A program made the position numbers and the translations under genes. Below are positions 36,533 to 45,135 of a DNA stretch of 64,000 nucleotides, one piece after another. Below the pieces are notes generated by a model. The model was not told the DNA's origin and ran no database searches. It saw only the letters and a list, made by a program, of their open reading frames with translations. Source of the DNA: Actinomycetes bacterium (lineage in GTDB: Bacteria; Actinomycetota; Thermoleophilia; RBG-16-64-13). The DNA lies in assembly GCA_024637035.1 (NCBI GenBank), contig JAGXFW010000030.1:58611-122610 (forward strand), in the 5' to 3' direction. How positions within the stretch are numbered: position 1 is the stretch's first letter; every line of letters begins with the position of its first letter.

Positions 36533-37146
36533 GCTGGGGTGAGCACGAACGCTGGCTCCAGGGAGACCTGAGCGCGGGCTTCTACCAGGAAGCCCTCGAC
36601 GACGCTGCTGACCGTCCGGCTCGCGATCGGGGCCGGCGCAAGGTGATCAGGGCCCATGAACTCCCGTGGGAGAACTCTCCGCACGGACTGCTCAAGCACC
36701 TTGCCAACGCCCAGATGGACCTGCGCATCGAGACGATAGACGCGTACATGCAGGTGATCCCCCCCGGCAGCCACTCGGGCCGCCACCGGCAGTTGGCCGA
36801 GCAGGCCTTCTACGTGCTCGAGGGTAGCGGCTACGACCTGCACGTGGATTGCGACGTGGAGATCACCGACACATATCATTGGCGCCCGCAGGATTTGGAG
36901 CAGCGCTTCGACTGGGAGGCGGGGGACGTAGTGTACATTCCGCCGAACACCATAAGCCGGCACTACAACGTGGATCGGGAACGGGTAGCCCGCATCGCGG
37001 TGGTCACCAACCGCATCTACCGCCAATGCGGCCTCAACGATCTCGAACAGATCGAGAACGCGCCTGAGTACCGCAAGGCGGAGATCCTGACCGCCGAGCG
37101 TGTGCGCGAATATGTGGAGGCCGCCCGCGCGGCGCTTGCCTCATAG
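36529..37146 (+). CDS. Cupin protein, type B of cupin pair 2
   Basis: A 205-residue protein paralogous to the gene at 17427. Motif 1 is GSHSGRHRQLAEQAFYVLEG, in which the second His is Gln, and motif 2 is WEAGDVVYIPPNTISRHYN. It thus retains one His and the Glu of motif 1 and a His in motif 2, a weaker metal site than its paralogue. Across the two pairs one member of each has a degraded site: A in pair 1, B in pair 2. It converges on an MFS gene with 31 bases between. Confidence 0.8.
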   Translation: MSWGEHERWLQGDLSAGFYQEALDDAADRPARDRGRRKVIRAHELPWENSPHGLLKHLANAQMDLRIETIDAYMQVIPPGSHSGRHRQLAEQAFYVLEGSGYDLHVDCDVEITDTYHWRPQDLEQRFDWEAGDVVYIPPNTISRHYNVDRERVARIAVVTNRIYRQCGLNDLEQIENAPEYRKAEILTAERVREYVEAARAALAS

Positions 37147-37177
37147 CCAAGAGAGTCCCGCGTGGGCCGCGGTGGCC

Positions 37178-38623
37178 CTATCGGAGCCCCGTGGTCCTAC
37201 TGCGCGAAGCACCGACCGCGACAAGGGTGACGACCCCCATGAACAAGAAAGCCACGCGATATCCCGCGATCAGGTGGCGGGTACCTTCTTCGCCCAACTC
37301 GGTCACGGCGCCCGCGTAGAAGGCATCCCTCACTCGTGCGGGCAGCGGGCTCGTCACCACGGCGAGGCTGAGGGCGGTGCTCACCATCGTCGCCGTGTTC
37401 TGCAGTGTCCAGCGGATGCCGTTGGCCACGCCGCGCCGCTGTGGCGGGATGCTGAGCATGATGACGCTTGTGTTGGGAGCGACGAAGAGCCCGAATCCGG
37501 CGCCCGTCACCACGAGCCCGGGTACCATCCAAGCGTAGACCATGTCCGGTCGCAGCGCGGCCAGGATGGCCACGAGTCCCAGGGCGCTCAACGCGAGGCC
37601 GTAGGTGGCCAGTGTCTCAGCTGCCACTCGTCGCGAGAGCCTGGCGGCAAGGAGCGATGCGATCATCATGCTCACCGGCACGGGCACTACCATCATCCCC
37701 GCTCGGAGCGGGTCTGCCCCTTCCGCGGCTTGGAAGTAGAGAGCCAGCAGCAGGGGCACGGCGAAGCGTGTGAGCGAATTGAGGAACGCGGCCGCATTCG
37801 CCAGTGCATAGCGCCGGTTCCGGAATAGAGTAGGATCGACCATCGGGAAGCGCGACCGGATCTCCACCACCACGAATCCCGGGAGCAGGAGACCGAACAG
37901 TGCGATCCCCGCGAGCGTGAGCGGATGCGTCCACCCCACGGCCCCGCCCAACGATAGCGAGAGCAGCAGCCCCCCAAAGGCCATGCCGTAGAGCAGGTTG
38001 CCGGGCAGGTCGAGCGGCTCGCGCCGGGTGGGCGACCGGAGTCCGCGGAGTGCGAATCCCGCCCAGGCGATGGCCAGGATGCCCAGCGGCACGTTCAGCC
38101 AGAATAACCAGCGCCAGCCCAACGTGGCGGCCACCAGCCCTCCAAGCACGGGGCCCAGGAGTTGGCCCGCCGAGACGACCATAGTGTTGATGCCGAGGGC
38201 TTCGCCGAGGCGCTCGGATGAGAAAGCGTCGGTGACCAGGGTGACGGCGTTGGCCAGGACGAGGCCGGCACCGATCGCCTGCAGAACGCGCAGTGCCAAG
38301 AGCGTCCCCAAGGACGGTGCGAAGCCCAGCAGGAATCCAGACACTGTGAGGAGGGCGAGCCCTGCGATGTAGAGGCGAGCGCGCCCAAGGATATCCGCCA
38401 ATCGACCGAAGGACACGATCAGGATCGTCACGGGGAACATGTATGAGAGAAGAATCCAGTTGGAGGCGATCGGCCCCGCTCCAAAGTGGCGCACCACCAC
38501 TGGGAGGGCGGCCGTGAGGATGCTTCCGTTGATTGCCGTCAGCACGGCGCCCAAACTGGTAGCCGACAATACGAGCCACGGATGTGGACTATCGTTCCGA
38601 TGGAAGGACCGTTCTTCCTTCAT
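37178..38623 (-). CDS. MFS drug-exporter-like transporter, DHA2 (14-helix) type
   Basis: The protein of 481 residues has the DHA2 pattern: PWLVLSATSLGAVLTAINGSI in helix 1, NWILLSYMFPVTILI, the loop GRLADILGRARLY, then LRVLQAIGAGLVLANAVTLV, and about 14 helices. Members export drugs, bile acids or metabolites by proton antiport. I chose ATG at 38623; an open frame continues 36 codons upstream without family features. No ribosome site is evident, and a TACAGT hexamer ends 8 bases before the ATG, so a leaderless transcript is possible. It is divergent from the CoA-transferase operon. Confidence 0.86.
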   Translation of the reverse strand: MKEERSFHRNDSPHPWLVLSATSLGAVLTAINGSILTAALPVVVRHFGAGPIASNWILLSYMFPVTILIVSFGRLADILGRARLYIAGLALLTVSGFLLGFAPSLGTLLALRVLQAIGAGLVLANAVTLVTDAFSSERLGEALGINTMVVSAGQLLGPVLGGLVAATLGWRWLFWLNVPLGILAIAWAGFALRGLRSPTRREPLDLPGNLLYGMAFGGLLLSLSLGGAVGWTHPLTLAGIALFGLLLPGFVVVEIRSRFPMVDPTLFRNRRYALANAAAFLNSLTRFAVPLLLALYFQAAEGADPLRAGMMVVPVPVSMMIASLLAARLSRRVAAETLATYGLALSALGLVAILAALRPDMVYAWMVPGLVVTGAGFGLFVAPNTSVIMLSIPPQRRGVANGIRWTLQNTATMVSTALSLAVVTSPLPARVRDAFYAGAVTELGEEGTRHLIAGYRVAFLFMGVVTLVAVGASRSRTTGLR

Positions 38624-38718
38624 ACGACACGACTGTAACAGCAGCGAGCGCCGCCCGCCAGGTTGCGCCCACCACAGGTATCTGCCGCCTTTGTGCGGAT
38701 CAGTTGTGGTCCATTTGG

Positions 38719-38747
38719 TTGACTGGCCCACGGTCTCCTGCTACTCT
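38719..38747 (+). promoter_or_regulatory. Sigma-70-type promoter of the CoA-transferase/UbiD operon
   Basis: TTGACT at 38719-38724 and TACTCT at 38742-38747 are separated by 17 bases. Transcription would begin near 38754, about 140 bases before the chosen start of the first CoA-transferase gene. Confidence 0.6.
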
Positions 38748-38894
38748 GTTTCCTGAAGGCGGAATAGTGTTCCTCTAAGCAGACCAAAGCCGGACCGCGA
38801 AATGGAAGCGGATTCCAAGCCGGACACGTCTCGGAGGCAGGCGGTCAGCGGGCAGGTGGGGGGTACTTTGAGCGGGTCAAACGGAGAAGCCGGC

Positions 38895-40133
38895 ATGCTT
38901 CAGAGTTATACGGTCCTCGATCTCACAGGCGAGATCGGGCATCTCGCGGGAAAGATCCTCGGCGACCTCGGCGCCGACGTGATCAAGATTGAGCCGCCCG
39001 GTGGCGATCCCGGTCGCAGGCATGGTCCGTTCTTCGCCGATGAGCCCGACCCGGAACGCAGCTTGCGGTGGTTCGCCTACAACAGCAACAAGCGGGGGAT
39101 CACCCTTTCGCTTGACAGCGAGCCGGGTCGCGACGTCTTCCTGAGGCTCGTCCGCGGGGCAGACTTCCTCTTCGAGTCCTTCGCCCCCGGCTATCTAGAC
39201 GGTCTTGGGCTCGGCTATTCGAGGTTGGGTCGTGAGGCGCCGAAGCTCGTGATGGTCTCCGTGACCCCCTATGGGCAGACCGGGCCCTACGCCGGGTACG
39301 CCGCCGGTGACCTGGAACTGATGGCTACCAGCGGCCTCATGTCGGTGCTGGGGAGCCCCGACCGCGAACCTGTGCGCGCCACCCTGCCACAGTCGTACCT
39401 GTGGGCCGGAATGAGTGCGGCCATGGGGGCTCTGACGGCGCATCACTCCCGCAGTGAGGCGGGTGGGGGACAGCACGTCGACGTGTCAGCGCAGGCCGGT
39501 ACCCTGTGGGCCATGGCCCCGGCGCCCACCTTCTGGGACGTGTTGGGTCAGGATGTGGTGCGCGACGGTCAGTTCGTGACGGGGCGGAGCGTGACGGGCG
39601 CCAAGATGCGCGCTATATACCGCTGTGAGGATGGCTATCTCAACTTCATCATCTACGGCGGCGCCGCCGGCCGTGCTACCAACAGTGCGCTGGTCAAGTG
39701 GATGCACGATGTGGGCTTCGCTCCGGGGTACGCGGGTGAGGTCGACTGGGGCGCGTTCGACGTCACCACGGTCACTCAGGAAGAGATGGATCGGATCGAA
39801 GAGCCCGTCGCGACGTTCCTGCGGGGCCGTACGAAGCGGGAGTTCATGCGTGAGGCCACCGAGCGTCGCATGCTCGGGTACCCGGTGGCGACGGCGGAAG
39901 ACATCTTGGCCGACGAACAGCTGGAGGCTCGCGACTTCTGGCAAGACGTGGAGCACCCCGATTTGGGTGTCGCCCTGCGCTACCCCGGTGGTTTCGCGAA
40001 ATTCAGTTCGGGGTTCTGCGGCATCCGCCGGCCTGCGCCCCGCGTCGGGGAGCATAACGCGGAGATCTACGGTGGGGAGTTGGGGATGGCCGCCGAAGAA
40101 CTCGATCGGCTGTCGGCGAGCGGGGTCATCTGA
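38895..40133 (+). CDS. Class III (CaiB/BaiF) CoA-transferase subunit with catalytic aspartate
   Basis: From ATG 38895 (GGAGAAG upstream) the protein has 412 residues with family motifs LQSYTVLDLTGEIGHLAGK, LGDLGADVIKIEPPGGDPGR, LVMVSVTPYGQTGPY and the catalytic Asp near 139 in AAGDLELMATSGLM. A start at 38802 is possible but lacks a ribosome site. The enzyme forms an aspartyl-CoA thioester intermediate and moves CoA between carboxylates. The next gene, a paralogue without the Asp, overlaps by ATGA, so a heteromeric enzyme such as BbsEF is likely. The UbiD gene after them suggests CoA activation followed by decarboxylation. Confidence 0.88.
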   Translation: MLQSYTVLDLTGEIGHLAGKILGDLGADVIKIEPPGGDPGRRHGPFFADEPDPERSLRWFAYNSNKRGITLSLDSEPGRDVFLRLVRGADFLFESFAPGYLDGLGLGYSRLGREAPKLVMVSVTPYGQTGPYAGYAAGDLELMATSGLMSVLGSPDREPVRATLPQSYLWAGMSAAMGALTAHHSRSEAGGGQHVDVSAQAGTLWAMAPAPTFWDVLGQDVVRDGQFVTGRSVTGAKMRAIYRCEDGYLNFIIYGGAAGRATNSALVKWMHDVGFAPGYAGEVDWGAFDVTTVTQEEMDRIEEPVATFLRGRTKREFMREATERRMLGYPVATAEDILADEQLEARDFWQDVEHPDLGVALRYPGGFAKFSSGFCGIRRPAPRVGEHNAEIYGGELGMAAEELDRLSASGVI

Positions 40134-41389
40134 TGACGGCCGAGGCTCAGGGAAACGGGGGGAAGCCCGTGGACAGCTGTGGGAAGGCCTGTGAGGGCGT
40201 CAAGGTGGTGGAGTTCGCCGCCTACGCGGCAGGGCCGGTGGTGGGCAAGCACTTGGGGGATCACGGTGCCACCGTGGTGCACGTGGAGTCCCGCGGGCGG
40301 CCCGACGGCTTCCGTATGCAGTATCCACCCTACACGGACAACCAGCCGGGAATCAACCGGTCGGGCACCTTCGCCCTCTGCAACAACAACAAGTACTCAG
40401 TGACGATGGACCTGAAGACCGCGAGTGGCCTCGACTTGGCCCGGCGCGCCGTGGCCTGGGCCGACGTGGTCATCGAGAACTTCACGCCGGGCACCATGAA
40501 GCGCCTCGGTCTGGGGTACGAGGAACTGAGTGAGATCAACCCTTCTCTAGTGATGCTGAGCAGCTGCAACCAGGGGCAAACCGGCCCCCACGCCAAGCAC
40601 CCGGGTTTCGGATCGCAGCTCACGTCGCTCTCCGGTTTCACGCACCTCACCGGTCATCCGGACGGGGACCCCTGTCTGCTCTACGGGCCGTACATCGACT
40701 TCATCGGGGTGGGCTACGGACTGATCGCCGTGCTCGCCGCGCTGGACTATCGGAAGCGCACTGGGCGCGGCGCGCACATCGATCTCGCCCAGTACGAAGC
40801 GGGCCTCCAATTCATGGCGCCCGTGGTGCTGGACTACTCCGCCAATGGTCACGTGATGGAGCGCATGGGGAACCGCGACCCGGAGGCGGCGCCTCACGGC
40901 GTGTATTCCTGTATCGGCGAGGACCGTTGGTGTGCGGTCAGCGTTTGCTCCGACGAGGAGTGGGGCCATCTGCGGCTGGCCATGGGGGAGCCCGTGTGGG
41001 CCGCCGATCCGCGGTATGACACGCTGGAAGGCCGGAAGGCGGACGAGGATGAGATCGACAAGCGCCTCGGCCTCTGGACGAGTGGCTTTGAGCCTGCCGC
41101 CCTCATGGCGCTCTTGCAGGAACGTGGGGTTCGCGCGGGCGTGGTGAACCGGGTGCAGGACCTTCAGACGGATCCGCAGTACGCGCACCGAGGGATCTGG
41201 CAGGCCATCGAACATCCCGAAATGGGGACATTCCATTATCAGTCGCCTCCCTTCGTCCTCTCGGAGACTCCGGCGACGCTCGATCGCCCCAGTCCCTGTC
41301 TCGGCGAACACAACGAGCGCTTCTTCGTTGAGATCCTGGGCGTGGCGCGTAGCGAATACGAGGCACTTGTGAGCGAAGGCGTGTGTTGA
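40133..41389 (+). CDS. Class III CoA-transferase subunit lacking the catalytic aspartate
   Basis: A 418-residue member of the same family (VKVVEFAAYAAGPVVGKHLGDHG, MDLKTASGLDLARRAV, IENFTPGTMKRLGLGY, CLGEHNE). Aligning HPGFGSQLTSLSGF with the neighbour's AAGDLELMATSGLM puts Gly 160 at the position of the catalytic Asp. In heteromeric family members only one subunit needs the Asp, so this is probably the structural or specificity subunit. It starts at the ATGA overlap with the first subunit and precedes the UbiD gene by 85 bases. Confidence 0.87.
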   Translation: MTAEAQGNGGKPVDSCGKACEGVKVVEFAAYAAGPVVGKHLGDHGATVVHVESRGRPDGFRMQYPPYTDNQPGINRSGTFALCNNNKYSVTMDLKTASGLDLARRAVAWADVVIENFTPGTMKRLGLGYEELSEINPSLVMLSSCNQGQTGPHAKHPGFGSQLTSLSGFTHLTGHPDGDPCLLYGPYIDFIGVGYGLIAVLAALDYRKRTGRGAHIDLAQYEAGLQFMAPVVLDYSANGHVMERMGNRDPEAAPHGVYSCIGEDRWCAVSVCSDEEWGHLRLAMGEPVWAADPRYDTLEGRKADEDEIDKRLGLWTSGFEPAALMALLQERGVRAGVVNRVQDLQTDPQYAHRGIWQAIEHPEMGTFHYQSPPFVLSETPATLDRPSPCLGEHNERFFVEILGVARSEYEALVSEGVC

Positions 41390-41474
41390 TCGAGACGTGG
41401 ATGCGCGCTTGTGCGAGGAACTGTGTGAGTACCAAATCAGGGTCGAGACCCGACACACCCACGAAAGGGGAGAG

Positions 41475-43022
41475 ATGAGTCAGAGGGACATTCGGAGCTT
41501 GCGCTCCACGCTGGATTGGCTGCAGTCGGAAGGTGATCTCATCGTGACGGACAAAGAGGTCGATCCCGACCTCGAGATCACCGGCATCCAGAAGCTCATG
41601 GACGGCGGTTGTCCGATCCTGTTCAACAACGTGAAGGGCAAACCCCACGCTCGTGCCATCACCAACTTGTTCGCCGACATCAACGTGGTGGACAAGATGT
41701 TCGGCTTCGAAGGGGGGGTGGACCGCACCAAGAAGATCGCCCACGCCCTGACGCACCCGCTGAAATCGGTGGAGATGGCCCAGGAGGAGGCTCCCTGCCA
41801 GGAGCATGTGATCACCGACGACCTGGACGTCAACAAATGGCTGGTGCCGATCCGGCACACCGCCCTGGAGACCGAGTTGACCATCGGTTCCGGCCAATCG
41901 GTAGTCGTGGGCGAGTACTTCGACGGTGGCAGCCACATCGGCTACAACCGCATGAACTTCCGCTGGGGCAACATCGGCACCTTCCAGTCGGCCCCGGGCT
42001 CGCACATCTGGCAGATCGAGGTGGCCCACTACGACGACGAGAAGCCGATCCCGCTGACCATGTGCTTCGGCATCCCGCCGGCGGCCAATCTCATCGCCGG
42101 CTCCGGTTTCGACTACGCTATCCTGCCCTACGGTTCAGACGAGCTCGGTGTGGCCGGCGCCATCCAGGGTGAACCCCTCCGGCTGGTCAAGGCCCGCACC
42201 ATCGACGCTTGGGCGCTGGCCGACAGCGAGTACGTGTTGGAGGGCTACCTCCATCCCCGCGACAAGCGCTTCGAGACCGCCGAGTCGGAGGCAAGCGGCA
42301 AGCAGGGCAAGCACTTCTTCCACCCGGAGTGGGCCGGCTACATGGGCAAGGCCTATAAGGCGGCCACCTTCCACGTGACGGCGATCACCATGCGCAAGCC
42401 GGAGGGCCGGCCGATCATCTTCCCGCTCGGCGTGCACACGTACGACAACCTCAATATCGATACGACGGTGCGCGAAGCCGCCATCTTCGAACTCTGCAAC
42501 CGCCTGCAGCCGGGCATCATCCAGGACGTGCACATCCCCTACTGCATGACGGATTGGGGGGGCTGCATCATCCAGGTGAAGAAGCGGAGCCGTATCGAGG
42601 AGGGCTGGCAGCGGAACTTCCTCTCGGCCATCCTCTCCTGCTCCCAAGGCATGCGCCTCGCTATCGCGGTGAGCCCCGATACCGACATCTACTCGATGGA
42701 CGACATCATGTGGAACCTCACCACGAGGGTCAACCCGCGCACCGATATCCTGAATCCCCTACCGGGCGGGCGTGGGCAGACCTTCATGCCTGCCGAGCGC
42801 ATGACCGCGGGCGACCAGGAATGGACTGCGTCGAACACCACGTTCGAGGGCGGCATGGGCATCGACGCCACCGTGCCCTACGGCTACGAGCAGGACTTCC
42901 ACCGTCCCGTGTACCCCGTGGACCGCGTGAAGCTCGAGGACTTCTTCACCGCCGGCGACATCCAGAACGCGCACAAGCGCATGGAAGGTTGGGTGTGGTC
43001 CCTGGCCAAGACCGGGCGCTGA
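41475..43022 (+). CDS. Atypical UbiD-family decarboxylase, possibly acting on an aryl-CoA
   Basis: The 515-residue protein begins SLRSTLDWLQSEGDLIVTD and keeps the UbiD layout, but key positions differ. Where other copies have GTYR, this one has NIGTFQSA (Gln for Arg), and the EGPFGEWTGY block reads HFFHPEWAGYM, with only the second Glu kept. A charged insertion (about 275-290, ESEASGKQGK) precedes that block. The ATG has AAAGGGGAG upstream. Its place directly after two CoA-transferase genes recalls phthaloyl-CoA decarboxylase and its CoA-transferase, where the CoA ester rather than the free acid is decarboxylated. That match is by context, not by alignment. Confidence 0.82.
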   Translation: MSQRDIRSLRSTLDWLQSEGDLIVTDKEVDPDLEITGIQKLMDGGCPILFNNVKGKPHARAITNLFADINVVDKMFGFEGGVDRTKKIAHALTHPLKSVEMAQEEAPCQEHVITDDLDVNKWLVPIRHTALETELTIGSGQSVVVGEYFDGGSHIGYNRMNFRWGNIGTFQSAPGSHIWQIEVAHYDDEKPIPLTMCFGIPPAANLIAGSGFDYAILPYGSDELGVAGAIQGEPLRLVKARTIDAWALADSEYVLEGYLHPRDKRFETAESEASGKQGKHFFHPEWAGYMGKAYKAATFHVTAITMRKPEGRPIIFPLGVHTYDNLNIDTTVREAAIFELCNRLQPGIIQDVHIPYCMTDWGGCIIQVKKRSRIEEGWQRNFLSAILSCSQGMRLAIAVSPDTDIYSMDDIMWNLTTRVNPRTDILNPLPGGRGQTFMPAERMTAGDQEWTASNTTFEGGMGIDATVPYGYEQDFHRPVYPVDRVKLEDFFTAGDIQNAHKRMEGWVWSLAKTGR

Positions 43023-43052
43023 GGCCGGCGCCCCAGTAACCTTCGGGTGCGA

Positions 43053-43125
43053 CCCGGAGGCCCCCTAGTAACGGAGGGCGTCTGTGCTCGAAGCACAGGC
43101 GCCCTCCGCTTTGGGGGCCTCCGGG
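43053..43125. terminator. Large nested double hairpin between convergent operons
   Basis: An outer perfect 13-base inverted repeat (CCCGGAGGCCCCC at 43053-43065, GGGGGCCTCCGGG at 43113-43125) encloses an inner 16-base stem (43073-43088 with 43092-43107, one G-T wobble, three-base loop CGA). It lies between the end of the UbiD gene and the end of the minus-strand AOR gene and probably terminates both transcripts. The nesting is unusually strong. Confidence 0.8.
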
Positions 43126-43206
43126 CATCCGGGTGCACGTTGACCTGCACATTTGGGGTGTCGCGCGCTGACCGGGGCATGGGCACCCGCGTTGCGTCCC
43201 CCCGAC

Positions 43207-45135
43207 TCAACTCAGCCCGAGCCGCTCCAGCGTCGCCGGGGTCGGGCGCCCTTGGCCGTCGTATCCAAGGGCGGCGTAGTACTCGTCGAGGATCGTGTCG
43301 GGCTCCCTGATGAACTCGCCCGTGTTGGGTCCCGCGTCGACGAGTGGCTCCGTGAGCATCCGGTCGGGCAGTACATCATCCTTGCGACCGAAGCCTTCAC
43401 TCACGTTGAACTGCCGCTCGAGGGTGACTATGCGCTCACCCAGTAGCCACAGGTGGTCGAGGTCACCAAGCGCATCGATGCCGGTGGCGGCCCGAAGCGT
43501 TCCCGCCATGAACGGCAGATCCATCGCCGTATCGGCGAAGTTGCAGAGGATCAGGGTCTCTTCGATCGCCTTGCGGATCTGGTTCCAGGCGATGACGTCG
43601 CCCTTGTCGGTGTCGGCCTTCGGGTCGAGAGGGCGGGGTTCCTGGTACGCCGATATCTCCTGTCGAGCGTAGCCGTACATGTGGCTGCCGCCGATGTTGC
43701 TCACCGCGTAGCCCATACCGTGAGCCTTCGCCCCCCGCGGATCGTAGGCGGGTAGTTCGAGGCCCTTCGCGTGCATGGCGTAGTGATCGGTGCCGCCGCC
43801 CAGGGTCTCGGCGGCGCGGCGCGTACCTTCGGCCAGGAGGTCGCCGATGCCCTCGCGGGCGGCGATCATGCGCAAGAGTTCGAGGATCGTGGCGGCGTCT
43901 CCCCAGGCGAGGTCGAGCCCCCGCACTGCTTCCGGTGAGACGAGCCCGCCGGTCTCGGCCGGGCCGACCAAGCCCCGCTGAGCCAACTCGAACAGGAAGC
44001 CGATGCAGACTCCGGCGCTGATGGTGTCGAGCCCCAGCTTGTCGCAGAGGTGGTCGGCGGCGATGATGGCCGCAGGATCAACCAGGCCGACCTCAGGGCC
44101 GAGCGCCCACACCGACTCGTATTCCGGTCCTTCGCTCCACTCGCCGGCGAAGGGCCCGAAGCGCACGTGGTGCACTTGACCGCAGCGGGTGGCGCAGCCC
44201 CAGCAGGCGTGGTTGCCGGTCTTCATGGCCTGGAAGGCGTCGGTGTAGAGGTTCTCGAGCCCGGCCAGCGTGGCCGTTTGGAAGTTCTTCACCGGCAGCA
44301 TGCCGATGTAGTGCACCTTCTCCGTCATGGGGATGGTGCCCGCCATGCGCATGTTGGCGAAGCGGGGGTGCACCTTCATGCGTTCGTAGTGGTCGCGCAC
44401 CAAGGTCTCGAATGAGGGCGGGTCGGCCGCTTCCAGCCGGCGCCGGGGCGGGATCACGACGATGGCCTTGAGGTTCTTCGAGCCCATCACCGTGCCCACT
44501 CCGCAACGGCTCGCGGTGCGCGTGCCGTGCGTGATGGTGGCGTAGCGCACCAGCTGCTCGCCGGCGGGGCCGATGCAGGCGATCTGGGCGGCGTCGCCGT
44601 AGCGCTCGCGCAGGAGCGCCTGGGTTTCCTGGGTATCGAGTCCCCAGAGCTCGCCGGCCGGCACCAGCTCGGCACGGAGGGACCCGGGCTCGCCGGTTGA
44701 GGCGTCGAGCACGAGCACGCTCGACTCGCCCGCGGCGCCGGTGAGCGCCAGTGCGTCTATGCCCGCGAACTTGAGGGCGGCGCCGAAATCGCCGCCGCAC
44801 ACCGAGCGCGCTAGTGCGCCGGTGAGCGGGCTTCGGGTCATGACGATCCATCGGCTGAAGCCGCGGGCCTTGGTCGCGCCCAAGGGACCGGTGACGAAGA
44901 GCAACGGGTTCTCCGGCGCCAGCGGTTCGGTGCCGGGCGTCGAAAGGTCTGTGAGCCAGCGGATGCCCCAACCGCGGCCGCCCGCGTAGTCGCGCACCCA
45001 GGACTCAGGCGGGGGCGCGGGCTCGCGCCGCGCGCCGCCCGTGCGCCCGAGGCCGGCATCGCCGAGGGCCACATGTAGCAGCCCCCCGGCGTAGGAGCCC
45101 GCCAGGGCGGAAGTGGCGTCCACGGCGACGTTCAT
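43207..45135 (-). CDS. Aldehyde ferredoxin oxidoreductase (second copy)
   Basis: The 642-residue protein has WVRDYAGGRGWGIRWL, VTGPLGATKARG, GVGTVMGSKNLKAIVV, the cluster ligands CWGCATRC plus a fourth Cys in LILCNFADTAMD, and EGIGDLLAEGTRRAAETLGG with MHAKGLELPAYDPRG. It differs clearly from the copy at 12890 and lacks a neighbouring ferredoxin or MoaD gene. ATG at 45135 overlaps the HD-gene stop (ATGA). As the last gene of the long minus-strand operon it could oxidise an aldehyde made by the operon's flavoproteins and SDR enzyme. Confidence 0.92.
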   Translation of the reverse strand: MNVAVDATSALAGSYAGGLLHVALGDAGLGRTGGARREPAPPPESWVRDYAGGRGWGIRWLTDLSTPGTEPLAPENPLLFVTGPLGATKARGFSRWIVMTRSPLTGALARSVCGGDFGAALKFAGIDALALTGAAGESSVLVLDASTGEPGSLRAELVPAGELWGLDTQETQALLRERYGDAAQIACIGPAGEQLVRYATITHGTRTASRCGVGTVMGSKNLKAIVVIPPRRRLEAADPPSFETLVRDHYERMKVHPRFANMRMAGTIPMTEKVHYIGMLPVKNFQTATLAGLENLYTDAFQAMKTGNHACWGCATRCGQVHHVRFGPFAGEWSEGPEYESVWALGPEVGLVDPAAIIAADHLCDKLGLDTISAGVCIGFLFELAQRGLVGPAETGGLVSPEAVRGLDLAWGDAATILELLRMIAAREGIGDLLAEGTRRAAETLGGGTDHYAMHAKGLELPAYDPRGAKAHGMGYAVSNIGGSHMYGYARQEISAYQEPRPLDPKADTDKGDVIAWNQIRKAIEETLILCNFADTAMDLPFMAGTLRAATGIDALGDLDHLWLLGERIVTLERQFNVSEGFGRKDDVLPDRMLTEPLVDAGPNTGEFIREPDTILDEYYAALGYDGQGRPTPATLERLGLS

